From Butyrivibrio sp. VCB2006 (GTDB lineage Bacteria; Bacillota; Clostridia; Lachnospirales; Lachnospiraceae): 64,000 nucleotides of DNA. The notes beneath the pieces are model-generated. The model did no database searches. It was not told where the DNA came from and was given only the letters and a program-made list of their open reading frames with translations. Of the stretch, positions 54,680 through 63,247 are shown one piece after another. The first letter of the stretch is position 1, and each line of letters begins with the position of its first letter. The DNA lies in the NCBI RefSeq assembly GCF_000420945.1, contig NZ_ATVX01000004.1:62001-126000 (forward strand), written 5' to 3'. The translations under genes were made by a program, and so were the position numbers.

Positions 54680-56005
54680 TTATCTTTTTAAACCTTTTAG
54701 TACTTGTAAAAGCTCATCTGAAGTAGTAATTACTCTACTGTTTGCCTGGAAGCCTCTCTGAGTTGTGATCATGTCTGTAAACTCCTTGGCAAGATCTACA
54801 TTGCTGGCCTCCAAAACACCTGACTGCATATAGCCGCCGTTCTGGGTAATATCCTGTATCATGGCAGCTCCGGAGTTCAATGACTCAGCGTACAGATTAT
54901 CGCCAACCTTTTCAAGTCCCATAGCATTGTTAAACATCGCTACTGCTATCTGTCCCTTCTTGATTGTCTCGCCATTGGAGTATTTTCCGTAAATTGAACC
55001 GTTATCTGTAACAGAAATCCCTGTAAGTTCTCCCTCAGGATATCCCTTATTAAGTCCTTTTGTATCGCCCTTATATGCGTAAATTGTGGACTGATGATTT
55101 CCCATGCTGCTTGCATAGTTGGATGTATTGGACATATCCAGTGAAATAGTAGCCAGATTTCCTCCTGCATTCAGATTTATCATCTGATTAGTCAGAAGTT
55201 TTCCATCATGTTTATCATAATTAAGAAGGAACGTCTGCTTGTTAACCGGCTGCCTGTTTCCCTGTTTATCCAAAATAGCATCAACGCTAAGATTAAATGT
55301 ACCTATGTCATCATCCCCTGCATCGTCAATCTTGAACTTAATTGTATAAGCTTCCCCATCAGTTCCATAGGCTTCGATCATTACGATCTTACCTTCTTTT
55401 AATGTAGGGTCATCGCTATCAATATTCCCCTTCATATATGAAGCGGTTGTAGCTGAACCAGGCATGGTATCTACCATGTATGTGTAGGGATTTCCCTGTG
55501 CATCATAGCCCTGTCTCTCTGTCTGCCTGTCCATAACTCTAAGCTTGGTAACAGCTGCACCTTCAGTTATATCGCCATCGCCCATTGTTCCCATAACATA
55601 GTAGCCATTATTCTGCGTAACAAGGTCACCCTCTGCATCAATAGTAAAGCCACCGTCTCTACTGTAGTTAAGTGTTGTACTATCGGGGCTGATGATAAAG
55701 AATGAGTCTCCTGTAATCATAAGGTCCAGCGGATTGTATGTTGTCTGGGCCGAGCCGGCTTTGGTGATATTAATGTTGATTGATCCCATCTTGGCGCCAA
55801 GCCCGATTTGATCTGCATTAACAGATCCCTTGGTAGCTGTTCCTGCAGCACCTGTTTTGATGGTCTGATAAAGAACATCCTGGAATCCCGTAGCCTGGGA
55901 CTTATATGAAGTTGTATTGACATTGGCTATGTTGTTACCAATGACATCCATCTCAAGCTGGTGTGTTTGCAGACCTGAAACTGCGGACCAAAGTGATCTC
56001 ATCAT
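54680..56005 (-). CDS. flgE: flagellar hook protein
   Basis: A 441-residue hook-family protein starting at the ATG with GGAGG ten bases upstream; the frame is open 30 codons further but without a ribosome site. The N-terminal rod motif reads MRSLWSAVSGLQTHQ then DVIGNNIANVNTTSYK. The D1-type segment LMITGDSFFII follows. The C-terminal signature is LAKEFTDMITTQRGFQANSR and VLKGLKR. Other flagellar genes are absent from the window, so it is a stand-alone hook gene. A sigma-28-like promoter lies upstream. Could be a FlgF/FlgG paralogue but the length fits FlgE. Confidence 0.88.
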   Translation of the reverse strand: MMRSLWSAVSGLQTHQLEMDVIGNNIANVNTTSYKSQATGFQDVLYQTIKTGAAGTATKGSVNADQIGLGAKMGSININITKAGSAQTTYNPLDLMITGDSFFIISPDSTTLNYSRDGGFTIDAEGDLVTQNNGYYVMGTMGDGDITEGAAVTKLRVMDRQTERQGYDAQGNPYTYMVDTMPGSATTASYMKGNIDSDDPTLKEGKIVMIEAYGTDGEAYTIKFKIDDAGDDDIGTFNLSVDAILDKQGNRQPVNKQTFLLNYDKHDGKLLTNQMINLNAGGNLATISLDMSNTSNYASSMGNHQSTIYAYKGDTKGLNKGYPEGELTGISVTDNGSIYGKYSNGETIKKGQIAVAMFNNAMGLEKVGDNLYAESLNSGAAMIQDITQNGGYMQSGVLEASNVDLAKEFTDMITTQRGFQANSRVITTSDELLQVLKGLKR

Positions 56006-56130
56006 AGGACACGTACCTCCGATATATGCTAATCTTCGTAAAGCACTCTCTTTTATAAGCGTACGTCCCTGTACCCGATTGCAATCCCTTTGCACGAAAA
56101 AAGAAATGAAGATATACTATCTCATTCCTA

Positions 56131-56158
56131 TTATCGGCATCATTTGTACCAAACCTTA
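56131..56158 (-). promoter_or_regulatory. sigma-28 (FliA/SigD)-like promoter of the hook gene
   Basis: On the minus strand TAAG-N16-GCCGATAA matches the TAAA-N15-GCCGATAA sigma-28 consensus with one base substitution and one extra spacer base. It lies about 125 bp upstream of the hook-gene ATG. Confidence 0.6.
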
Positions 56159-56180
56159 GTCCATAACCTTAATTAATCAA

Positions 56181-56215
56181 AAAAACCGGAGTCACCATCG
56201 AATCGGCAACTCCGG
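56181..56215 (-). terminator. terminator of the small membrane protein gene
   Basis: CCGGAGT (56186-56192) pairs with ACTCCGG (56209-56215), followed on the minus strand by seven T residues. It lies 23 bp beyond the stop. Confidence 0.85.
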
Positions 56216-56237
56216 CAAATAACTATATTAAATTATA

Positions 56238-56549
56238 TCAGTTTGATGAAGCCTCTGAAGCAGCATCCTCTACAGATGTCTCTGCAGCCGCCTCAACCGA
56301 AGTATCTACTGATGATTCATCAACTGAAACTTCTACTGATGCAGCCTCAGCAGCCTCTGAGTTTGCTCCTCCAAAGTTGTTCCAAAGAATAGATCCTACA
56401 ATTGCAGCTACAATTGCTACTACAACAACGATGCTGGAAATCTTCGCAATCTTTACCTTCTTCTTGTGCTTGGCGATAGCTTCCTTACGTCCTGATTTTT
56501 CTTTTTTGTAAGCGTCAATTTTCTCCTGACTCATGTTCCCATTCCCCAT
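56238..56549 (-). CDS. small single-pass membrane protein
   Basis: A 103-residue protein with a Lys-rich N-terminus (EKIDAYKKEKSGRKEAI), one transmembrane helix at ~38-58 and an outer tail of Ala/Ser/Glu/Val repeats such as VEVSVDESSVDTS. A second ATG five codons in (MSQEK) is also plausible. No function is assigned. It is separate from the hook gene by its own terminator. Confidence 0.65.
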   Translation of the reverse strand: MGNGNMSQEKIDAYKKEKSGRKEAIAKHKKKVKIAKISSIVVVVAIVAAIVGSILWNNFGGANSEAAEAASVEVSVDESSVDTSVEAAAETSVEDAASEASSN

Positions 56550-56697
56550 TTCCTCAGTGCATTATTTTGCTACTTGATATTATCGCAAGATGCAGATACA
56601 CTAATATTTCGTTTGTTTACTAGACAAGAATATATTATACTCCAAATGTGTTTAAAGTGTTATGAAAAAATAACAATTATATAAGAACAGGAGCTCT

Positions 56698-57771
56698 ATG
56701 AAATATTATTTCGCACCCATGGAGGGAATAACCTTATATCCGCTCAGAAACGTTCATCACGAGATTTTCGGAGATGCTATAGATAAGTATTACACGCCTT
56801 TTTTGACTGCTCACCACAACTATCATTTCAAGAAAAGGGAAAAAAGAGATGTGATGCCGGAGTTTGCCCAAGGCTTTGAGGATTATGGCAATGTCATTAT
56901 TCCCCAGATCATGTCAAACCGCGTCAATACTTTTGTTTGGGCAGCAAAAGAAATGCAGACACTAGGATACAATGAAATAAACCTTAATCTTGGATGTCCC
57001 GCTGCCACTGTTACAAACAGGCACAAGGGCTCAGGTCTTTTACAGGACACTGATTATTTGGATGAGTTTCTTAATGGGATATTTAATGAACTTGGAGCTG
57101 CAACCTCTTCAAAAGCTACAGCTAGTGCCGAAAACAATGACAGCCTTAGCATCTCAGTCAAGACACGACTTGGTTTCTATGATGACTCCGAAGCCGAAGA
57201 GCTCATGAAAGTATATGCCAAATACCCAATATCTGAGCTTACCATTCATGCCAGAGTCAGGGAAGATTTTTACCAGGGAAAGCCAAGACTTGACGCATTC
57301 AAAAAAGCTGTAGAGATTTACAGAGAAAACGGTGGTACGGCAGACATCTGTTACAACGGAGATATTAACTCTTTGGATGATTATCGGAACCTGATGCATT
57401 TTTTAGGTCTTTCACCGGATGAGAATACTGAAGAAAAACCTTCTGAATCCATCCATAATTTCTGCCCCATTTCATCCGTAATGATGGGACGAGGCCTACT
57501 GGCCAATCCGGCCCTTGCAAGAGAACTTCGCGGAGGACAGCCTCTGCAGGCCGATGAGCTTCGTGAGTATCTCGCAAGACTCTATGAAGAATATGCCAAG
57601 TTTATCCCAGAAGATAGAAATGTCATTTTCAAAATGCTGGAACACTGGGCCTTTGTGCACGTTCATTTCAAGGATAACGAGAAGTGTCTCAAGACAATTC
57701 GCAAGGCCCGCAGTAAAGGCGAATACATGGCAGCAGTAAACAACATATTTGCAAGCTGCGAGTTTATCTGA
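56698..57771 (+). CDS. dus: tRNA-dihydrouridine synthase
   Basis: A 357-residue flavoenzyme that reduces uridine in tRNA D-loops. FAPMEGIT at the N-terminus starts the TIM barrel, NEINLNLGCPAATVT carries the catalytic Cys, LSISVKTRLGF and ISELTIHARVR provide FMN-binding strands, and VMMGRGLLANPALAREL the phosphate site. The C-terminal helical domain is complete. The ATG is preceded by AGGAGCTC. It is monocistronic and convergent with cysE. Confidence 0.92.
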   Translation: MKYYFAPMEGITLYPLRNVHHEIFGDAIDKYYTPFLTAHHNYHFKKREKRDVMPEFAQGFEDYGNVIIPQIMSNRVNTFVWAAKEMQTLGYNEINLNLGCPAATVTNRHKGSGLLQDTDYLDEFLNGIFNELGAATSSKATASAENNDSLSISVKTRLGFYDDSEAEELMKVYAKYPISELTIHARVREDFYQGKPRLDAFKKAVEIYRENGGTADICYNGDINSLDDYRNLMHFLGLSPDENTEEKPSESIHNFCPISSVMMGRGLLANPALARELRGGQPLQADELREYLARLYEEYAKFIPEDRNVIFKMLEHWAFVHVHFKDNEKCLKTIRKARSKGEYMAAVNNIFASCEFI

Positions 57772-57816
57772 TGAACTATGTTTTTACGTATAATCCATAT
57801 TTGTTGTTTATAACAC

Positions 57817-57851
57817 AAAATATCCATGACAATTATTGTCATGGATATTTT
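57817..57851. terminator. bidirectional terminator between dus and cysE
   Basis: A perfect 16-bp stem, AAAATATCCATGACAA with TTGTCATGGATATTTT, with a 3-base loop and T runs on both exits. Confidence 0.92.
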
Positions 57852-57874
57852 TATCTAATCATATTTTATTACTA

Positions 57875-58777
57875 TCATCTGCATCTCTGCATACTAATGC
57901 GGCTGCCTTCCGGTACAGATTCTGTGATAAATGCATTCGCGCCGATAACTGAGTCTTTTCCTATAACTGTCTCACCGCCAAGTATAGAAGCTCCGGCGTA
58001 GATAGTTACATTATCCTCGATTGTGGGATGTCTTTTTACACCCTTAAGGGACTGACCGCCTCTTGTGGACAGACCGCCTATGGTAACTCCCTGATATATC
58101 TTGACATGCTCACCTATTATGGAAGTCTCGCCAATAACAATGCCCGTGCCGTGATCTATCATGAGATACTTACCGATTGTAGCACCGGGATGAATATCGA
58201 TTCCTGTTCTGCTGTGGGCATACTCTGTCATCATGCGGGGAATAAGCGGCACCTTGAGAAGATATAGCTCATGGGCAATTCTATTGATGGTTGTTGCCAG
58301 CAATCCCGGATAAGAAAGAATAATCTCTCCCTTACTGTATGCAGCCGGATCTCCGTCAAAACATGCCTGAAGATCGGTATCAACATACTCTCTTATCTTG
58401 GGAAGCTTTTTAAAGAACTCATGAGTAATGCATCTTGCCCCACATTCAAGGGTCTCATCAGATGCATTGGCATAATCGGGACTATGATGAAACGCTATTG
58501 CTATCTGCTTCTGCATGTTGTAGATAACATCCTCAATGACGATAGCGATTCTGTTGCTGTCATTGTAGCTCTTATAAATCTTATCTCTGGAGTATCCCGG
58601 GTAAATAATACGGAGGAGCTTTATCACTATATCTTTTACCGCATCTCTATCAGGCTGGTTAAAGACATCCATCTGATCCACGTCACGACCGTTGTCGTAA
58701 TCAGCGATAATAAGGTCCACTATATTCTTAATCTCATTCTTAAGTTCGTCGTTATTCTTTTTGCTGCTGTAATCCAT
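57875..58777 (-). CDS. cysE: serine O-acetyltransferase
   Basis: Makes O-acetylserine from serine and acetyl-CoA, the first step of cysteine synthesis. A helical N-terminal SATase domain (~1-165) is followed by a left-handed beta-helix of hexapeptide repeats with the active-site region GIDIHPGATIGKYLMIDHGT and IVIGETSIIGEHVKIYQGV. The ATG at 58777 has GAGG nine bases upstream; the longer frame has none. At 300 residues it is the long EpsC/CysE-type form. The C-terminus ends ISMQRCR after a complete helix. Confidence 0.9.
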   Translation of the reverse strand: MDYSSKKNNDELKNEIKNIVDLIIADYDNGRDVDQMDVFNQPDRDAVKDIVIKLLRIIYPGYSRDKIYKSYNDSNRIAIVIEDVIYNMQKQIAIAFHHSPDYANASDETLECGARCITHEFFKKLPKIREYVDTDLQACFDGDPAAYSKGEIILSYPGLLATTINRIAHELYLLKVPLIPRMMTEYAHSRTGIDIHPGATIGKYLMIDHGTGIVIGETSIIGEHVKIYQGVTIGGLSTRGGQSLKGVKRHPTIEDNVTIYAGASILGGETVIGKDSVIGANAFITESVPEGSRISMQRCR

Positions 58778-58897
58778 ACAAGCAATCCTCACAATCAACA
58801 CTTTTTCTCATTGTATCACAATTTACTCGCATGAATTATATTTTTTGTTACAAGCAGCAAAAGTAGTCACATCCAAATAGTAATCGTCACAGGAAAA

Positions 58898-58933
58898 GAC
58901 CAGCCGTTTTTACGACTGGTCCTTTCTTTTTTT
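58898..58933. terminator. terminator between the iron-transport operon and cysE
   Basis: GACCAGCCGT pairs with ACGACTGGTC (one wobble) around TTTT. A T run follows on the plus strand and a shorter one on the minus strand, so it would end the iron-transport operon. The remaining bases between cysE and fhuC hold its probable promoter and the small ORF listed next. Confidence 0.7.
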
Positions 58934-58990
58934 GGGGGTAATTCTTTATTAAATGAGGGATACTATATGCATATTTTTTAAATATAATTA

Positions 58991-59080
58991 TTAGTTCTCT
59001 TCTCTTTTACGAGCTGCCATTGCAACCATTATTACAACTGCTGCCATTGCTATTGCAAATAATCTTTCGGTAATTTTCAC
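58991..59080 (-). CDS. possible 29-residue membrane peptide after the siderophore ATPase gene
   Basis: A GTG-initiated frame reads MKITERLFAIAMAAVVIMVA then MAARKREEN and stop. It has one transmembrane helix and a basic tail like a C-terminal membrane anchor. No strong ribosome site is present and the start is weak, so it may be a real small protein or a decayed tail of a surface protein. It lies 18 bp after fhuC-like gene on the same strand. Confidence 0.35.
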   Translation of the reverse strand: MKITERLFAIAMAAVVIMVAMAARKREEN

Positions 59081-59098
59081 ATCATAATTTTCAAAACA

Positions 59099-59902
59099 TC
59101 AGCCGGCTTTGCTCCTTGGGATAACGTAGGGGTCTCCGGTTTCGGGATCGGTGATGATGGAGCTCTCCATGCCGTAGACTTCTTTCATGAGATCAGTTGT
59201 GATGATGTCTCCTGGAGTTCCTTCTGCAAGGAGCTGTCCTTTCTTCATAGCGAAGATGTGGTCAGCATATCTGATGGATAGGTTGATGTCGTGGAGGATG
59301 GCCACTATTGTGGTCTTCTTTAATTTGTTAAGTTTTGCCAGGCAGTCCAGGATCTCTACCTGATATGCAATGTCGAGGTAGGTGGTTGGCTCATCGAGAA
59401 GAAGGATATCTGTGTCCTGCGCAAGGACCAACGCAATCCATACTCTCTGCCTCTGGCCGCCGGATAGTGAATCCACACTCTTATCTGCAAGCTCCGCTAT
59501 TCCCATTGCTTCCATAGCGCAGGCAATAGCCTCATAGTCAGCCTTTGACAGCTGCCCGAAAAGATTCTGATAAGGAAATCTTCCTCGCGCAACCAGGTCT
59601 GCCACTGTTATGCCCGCAGGGACAATCGGCGACTGGGGAAGAAGCCCAATCTCCTTTGCCAGGTGCTGGGTTGGAAGTTCGTAAATTGATTTTCCGTCAA
59701 GAAGAACGTTTCCGCACTTTGGTTTTAAGAGACGTGCAAAGCTCTTTAATAAAGTTGATTTTCCGCAGCCGTTTGGTCCGATCAAAACACTGAACTTTCC
59801 GGCAGGGATGGTAATGTTCATATCCTCAAGTATCAGTTTTTCTTCATATCCCGTGCTGATGTTCTTGGCACAGAAATCATGACTAAGTGCAAATCCATCC
59901 AT
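59099..59902 (-). CDS. iron-siderophore ABC transporter ATP-binding protein
   Basis: FecE/FhuC-type ATPase of 267 residues. Walker A GPNGCGKST, signature LSGGQRQRVWIAL, Walker B DILLLDEPTTYLD and the switch His of ILHDINLSIRYAD are intact. It energises uptake of ferric siderophores through the two FecCD permeases encoded just upstream, with a 1-bp overlap of stop and start. The C-terminal tail ends in VIPRSKAG. Confidence 0.93.
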   Translation of the reverse strand: MDGFALSHDFCAKNISTGYEEKLILEDMNITIPAGKFSVLIGPNGCGKSTLLKSFARLLKPKCGNVLLDGKSIYELPTQHLAKEIGLLPQSPIVPAGITVADLVARGRFPYQNLFGQLSKADYEAIACAMEAMGIAELADKSVDSLSGGQRQRVWIALVLAQDTDILLLDEPTTYLDIAYQVEILDCLAKLNKLKKTTIVAILHDINLSIRYADHIFAMKKGQLLAEGTPGDIITTDLMKEVYGMESSIITDPETGDPYVIPRSKAG

Positions 59903-60936
59903 TAGATCTTTTCTCCCTTTCTGTTCAGGTTTAGCAGTAACAAAAGAAGATACGGTGCCCCTAAAAGTCCTGTTATAACACCAACAGGGTACTTCGTCTC
60001 AAAAACGTTCTTGCTGACAAGTTCTGATGCAAAAACAAGTATCGTTCCCACAAGGCCTGCAACAGCCATGGCATTTTTGCCGTTCCTGGTGCATTTCTGG
60101 GCAATCGGTCCTGATAAGAATGCAACCGATGCGATCGGGCCTGTGGCAGCTGTCGCTGTTGCACTAAGCACAAGCGCGCAGACCATACAGCATACTCTTA
60201 CTGCTGTCATCGGTACTCCGAGTGTCGTTGCATATTCGTCACCAAGCTGCATCATACGAAGGTATCTGTTACATATAAGAAGCAGCCCGCTGCAAATAAC
60301 AGTCACTGTCACAATTACCGGCACATCACTCATCTGCACAAGATTAAGACTTCCGCGAAGCCATCTGAGCGCAGTTCCTACATCATACTCTGAACCCACC
60401 AGCAGCATCCATGATATCAGTGCATTCAAAACCGCCTGCATTCCGATTCCTATGAGGATCATCCTGCTTGAGAATGCATGTCCTTTTCCTGATAAAAGAA
60501 ATATCAGTGTAGTTATGATAAGTCCTGCTGCCACGGCAAAAAAGGAAGCAGCCGCACCGCATATTCCAAGGATCAAAATGCAGAAAACAGCTGCCGCAGA
60601 GGATCCTGCCGTAACTCCTATAATATCCGGAGAAGCAAGAGGATTTCTTAACAGATTTTGAAAAGTAAATCCTGAAATGCCAAAAGCAAATCCCGCAAAA
60701 CCGCCTACCAGCATTCTTGGAAGCCTCAAGGTTTTTATGGTATATGCAGCTCCTTTTGTTTCATTACTAAACAGGTATCCAAACACCTCTTTTAACGAAT
60801 AATCAGTATTGCCAAGAGTCATCATAAACACTGAAAGGATGCCGATGATGACAACAAGAGCCACGATGCAAAAGGCGTTCTGAACGTCATGCTTTTTATA
60901 TATTTTTCTTAAATCATTATCTATTGAATTTGTCAT
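59902..60936 (-). CDS. FecCD-family siderophore permease (second subunit)
   Basis: A 344-residue permease with about nine or ten membrane helices. GFAFGISGFTFQNLLRNPLA and ASPDIIGVTAGSS are family signatures, and LLICNRYLRMMQLGDEYATT contains the cytoplasmic coupling helix. The ATG at 60936 overlaps the upstream stop (ATGA) and has AAAGGG upstream; the TTG-initiated longer frame is rejected. It pairs with the next permease as a heterodimer. Confidence 0.92.
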   Translation of the reverse strand: MTNSIDNDLRKIYKKHDVQNAFCIVALVVIIGILSVFMMTLGNTDYSLKEVFGYLFSNETKGAAYTIKTLRLPRMLVGGFAGFAFGISGFTFQNLLRNPLASPDIIGVTAGSSAAAVFCILILGICGAAASFFAVAAGLIITTLIFLLSGKGHAFSSRMILIGIGMQAVLNALISWMLLVGSEYDVGTALRWLRGSLNLVQMSDVPVIVTVTVICSGLLLICNRYLRMMQLGDEYATTLGVPMTAVRVCCMVCALVLSATATAATGPIASVAFLSGPIAQKCTRNGKNAMAVAGLVGTILVFASELVSKNVFETKYPVGVITGLLGAPYLLLLLLNLNRKGEKI

Positions 60937-61949
60937 ATACCCTTTGCCTTTGTCTTCCAAACGATCCAGATAAATACCGGAGCGCCGACTATTGCAGTAA
61001 TAATTCCAACCTCAAGCTCCCCGGGTCTTCCCAGTATTCTTCCAAGTACATCGGAAAAGGTTAAAAGACCTGCTCCTCCGATCATGGACATTGGAATTAT
61101 TATTCTCAGATCATTGTCAAAAAGCTGCCTGCAAACATGTGGAAGCATAAGTCCCACAAAGCCGATAGGTCCTGCAAGAGCAGTAACTGACGCGCATAAA
61201 AGCACTCCTGCAAACGCAGTAAACAGCCTTATCTGTCCAACCTTTACCCCAAGGGATACAGCCATCTCATCTCCAAGAGCCAGTGCATTTAAAGGGGATG
61301 CGCAAAGAAGTGCACAACCTGCACCGACAGCAAAAAACGGAATAAGCAGCCTTACATCATCCCAGGTAGCTCCGCTTATGCTGCCCACCTGCCAGAATCT
61401 GAACTCCTTCATGACCTGTGAATCAGGAAGCATAATGGTGTTTACCAGCGCTCCAAGAGCTGTTGATACCGCAGCTCCCGCCAGGGCAAGTTTTATCGAG
61501 TTTGCACCGCCATAGCCCACTGATGCAATCCCGTATACAAAAAGAGCTGTAAGCAGCGCTCCTGTAAAAGAAAGTCCGATAAGCTTTATTCCGGAGGAAA
61601 TATTAAGATATGCTATCCCGATCACCACAAGAAGCGAAGCCCCGGTGTTGACTCCCAGGATACTTGGGTCAGCAATAGGATTCCTGGTGATAGCCTGCAT
61701 CAGTGCTCCCGATACCCCAAGCGCAGCACCAGCCAGAAGTCCAAAAACTGTTCTGGGTATTCTGGCTGAGATAACTGCTGAAGTGAAGTCATCTGTAAGT
61801 GTCCCTGTAAAAAAGCCCGTCACATCCGAAAAAGGAATGCTCTTGCTGCCATAGGATATTGAGAGAAAAACTCCCAAAAGCACGAAGGCGATCACCACCA
61901 CCAGCCCTGTTATTAACTTGTAATTACTGAATTTTTTCTGCTGCATCAT
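60933..61949 (-). CDS. FecCD-family siderophore permease (first subunit)
   Basis: A 338-residue permease of the same family, with LGVSGALMQAITRNPIADPSI typical of the first permease gene and SPLNALALGDEMAVSLG as coupling helix. It overlaps the upstream binding-protein gene by 26 bp, so translation is coupled. About ten membrane helices are predicted. Confidence 0.92.
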   Translation of the reverse strand: MMQQKKFSNYKLITGLVVVIAFVLLGVFLSISYGSKSIPFSDVTGFFTGTLTDDFTSAVISARIPRTVFGLLAGAALGVSGALMQAITRNPIADPSILGVNTGASLLVVIGIAYLNISSGIKLIGLSFTGALLTALFVYGIASVGYGGANSIKLALAGAAVSTALGALVNTIMLPDSQVMKEFRFWQVGSISGATWDDVRLLIPFFAVGAGCALLCASPLNALALGDEMAVSLGVKVGQIRLFTAFAGVLLCASVTALAGPIGFVGLMLPHVCRQLFDNDLRIIIPMSMIGGAGLLTFSDVLGRILGRPGELEVGIITAIVGAPVFIWIVWKTKAKGI

Positions 61950-63039
61950 TAAGCGCTTTCAAATAGTCATCAATTGCATAAGGAATGGAAAGAACTGTTG
62001 GTGTGCTTGCTGCTGCAAGAACATCATTTGAATCGAGAAGCACAAATGCTCCGTTCTTTACAGCCGGAATGTTTGCAAATCTTCCGTCGGACTGCATTGC
62101 ATCTACAAGTGACTCTGTTCCGTAAGTGATGATGATATCTACATCAGTCAAAAGATCTGCATTCTCAGCACTTACTGTGATTGAGAAATCCTGATCACTT
62201 GTGATAAGGCTCTTTACGCTGTCAGGTGTTACAAATCCAAGGTCTGAAAGGAAGGCAGCTCTTGGATCATTGCTTGTGTAAATGTAGAAGGTTCCAAGGT
62301 CATCCTCTGAAAGCCAGAAGAAAGCAACTCTCTTGCCTTCGAGCTCGGGATACTGAGAAAGTTTATCAGCAATGAGCTTCTCTGTATCTTCAACCAGTGC
62401 TCTGCCCTCTTTCTCCATGCCAAGTGCAATGGCATCATTTACTGTCTCTTCCTGCCATGTTGTGGACCATGCAATCTCAGGATAAGCAACAACAGGTGCT
62501 ATCTCTGATAATCTGTCATACTCTTCCTGACTAAGTCCTGAATAAGCTGCAAGGATCACATCAGGAGCACAATCTGAAATTGCCTCATAATCCCATCCGT
62601 CTGTATCATCAAATACATTCGGCTTTACTCCTGCATCCTCAAAAGCCTTGGCAGTCCATGCAAGAAGTCCATTCTCATCTCTTGGTCCAAAATTGGCCTC
62701 TGAAATTCCAACCGGCATAACTCCAAGAGCAAGAGGTACATCGGGGTTGCCCCACGCAATTGCCACAACATTCTCAGGCTTTGACTCAATAACAGTCTCG
62801 CCAAGGCCGTGTGTGATAGTGAGCGGGAAAACATCCTCAGATGCTGAAATCTCGTCTGTAGAAGCATCCTCTGTCGCCTTACCCTCAGCTGTCTCTGAGT
62901 TTACCTCTGTTTCTGAATTTACTTCTGTCTCTGTATTAACTGAATTTGAGGCAGTCTGTGTCTCATTTGAAGCTCCGCAAGCCACTACTGATAAACCCAT
63001 AACTGCTGCCATAATTGTAGATAATAATTTATTCTTCAT
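61924..63039 (-). CDS. siderophore-binding lipoprotein of the ABC transporter
   Basis: A 371-residue class III solute-binding protein. Signal peptide with lipobox VVAC, then a Thr/Glu linker (VNTETEVNSE repeated), then the binding domain with PENVVAIAWGNPDVPLALG near residue 95 and GWDYEAISDCAPDVILA. It resembles FhuD/FecB-type proteins for ferric siderophores. GAGGAG lies eight bases before the ATG. A palindromic operator candidate sits immediately upstream. Confidence 0.93.
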   Translation of the reverse strand: MKNKLLSTIMAAVMGLSVVACGASNETQTASNSVNTETEVNSETEVNSETAEGKATEDASTDEISASEDVFPLTITHGLGETVIESKPENVVAIAWGNPDVPLALGVMPVGISEANFGPRDENGLLAWTAKAFEDAGVKPNVFDDTDGWDYEAISDCAPDVILAAYSGLSQEEYDRLSEIAPVVAYPEIAWSTTWQEETVNDAIALGMEKEGRALVEDTEKLIADKLSQYPELEGKRVAFFWLSEDDLGTFYIYTSNDPRAAFLSDLGFVTPDSVKSLITSDQDFSITVSAENADLLTDVDIIITYGTESLVDAMQSDGRFANIPAVKNGAFVLLDSNDVLAAASTPTVLSIPYAIDDYLKALNDAAEKIQ

Positions 63040-63056
63040 GAATAAGCTCCTCTCTT

Positions 63057-63072
63057 GTTAGCATTTGCTAAC
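63057..63072. promoter_or_regulatory. palindromic operator candidate of the iron-transport operon
   Basis: GTTAGCATTTGCTAAC has perfect 7-bp arms and lies 17 bp upstream of the binding-protein ATG, overlapping the likely leader. It resembles DtxR/IdeR-type metal-repressor half-sites (TTAGG..CTAA), so iron control is plausible. No Fur-like 19-bp box was seen. Confidence 0.5.
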
Positions 63073-63247
63073 GCTCATCCATATTCTCATAATTTGCGAT
63101 TGTTGTCAATATAATCTTGCACAATTAATAATCAATCGCTAAAATGCCGGAAAAAGAAAGCAAATCCGCATAAAAAAAAGCATAACTGCTATTTTTATTT
63201 ATAGAAAGACAGCAAAAAAAGAAGACACATCATGATCAGCTGCGTGA

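Noticed and set aside
63057..63072. The siderophore-operon palindrome as a CIRCE or Fur box
   Set aside because: The arms do not match TTAGCACTC-N9, and no 19-bp Fur-type pattern is present; a DtxR-like site is only a possibility.
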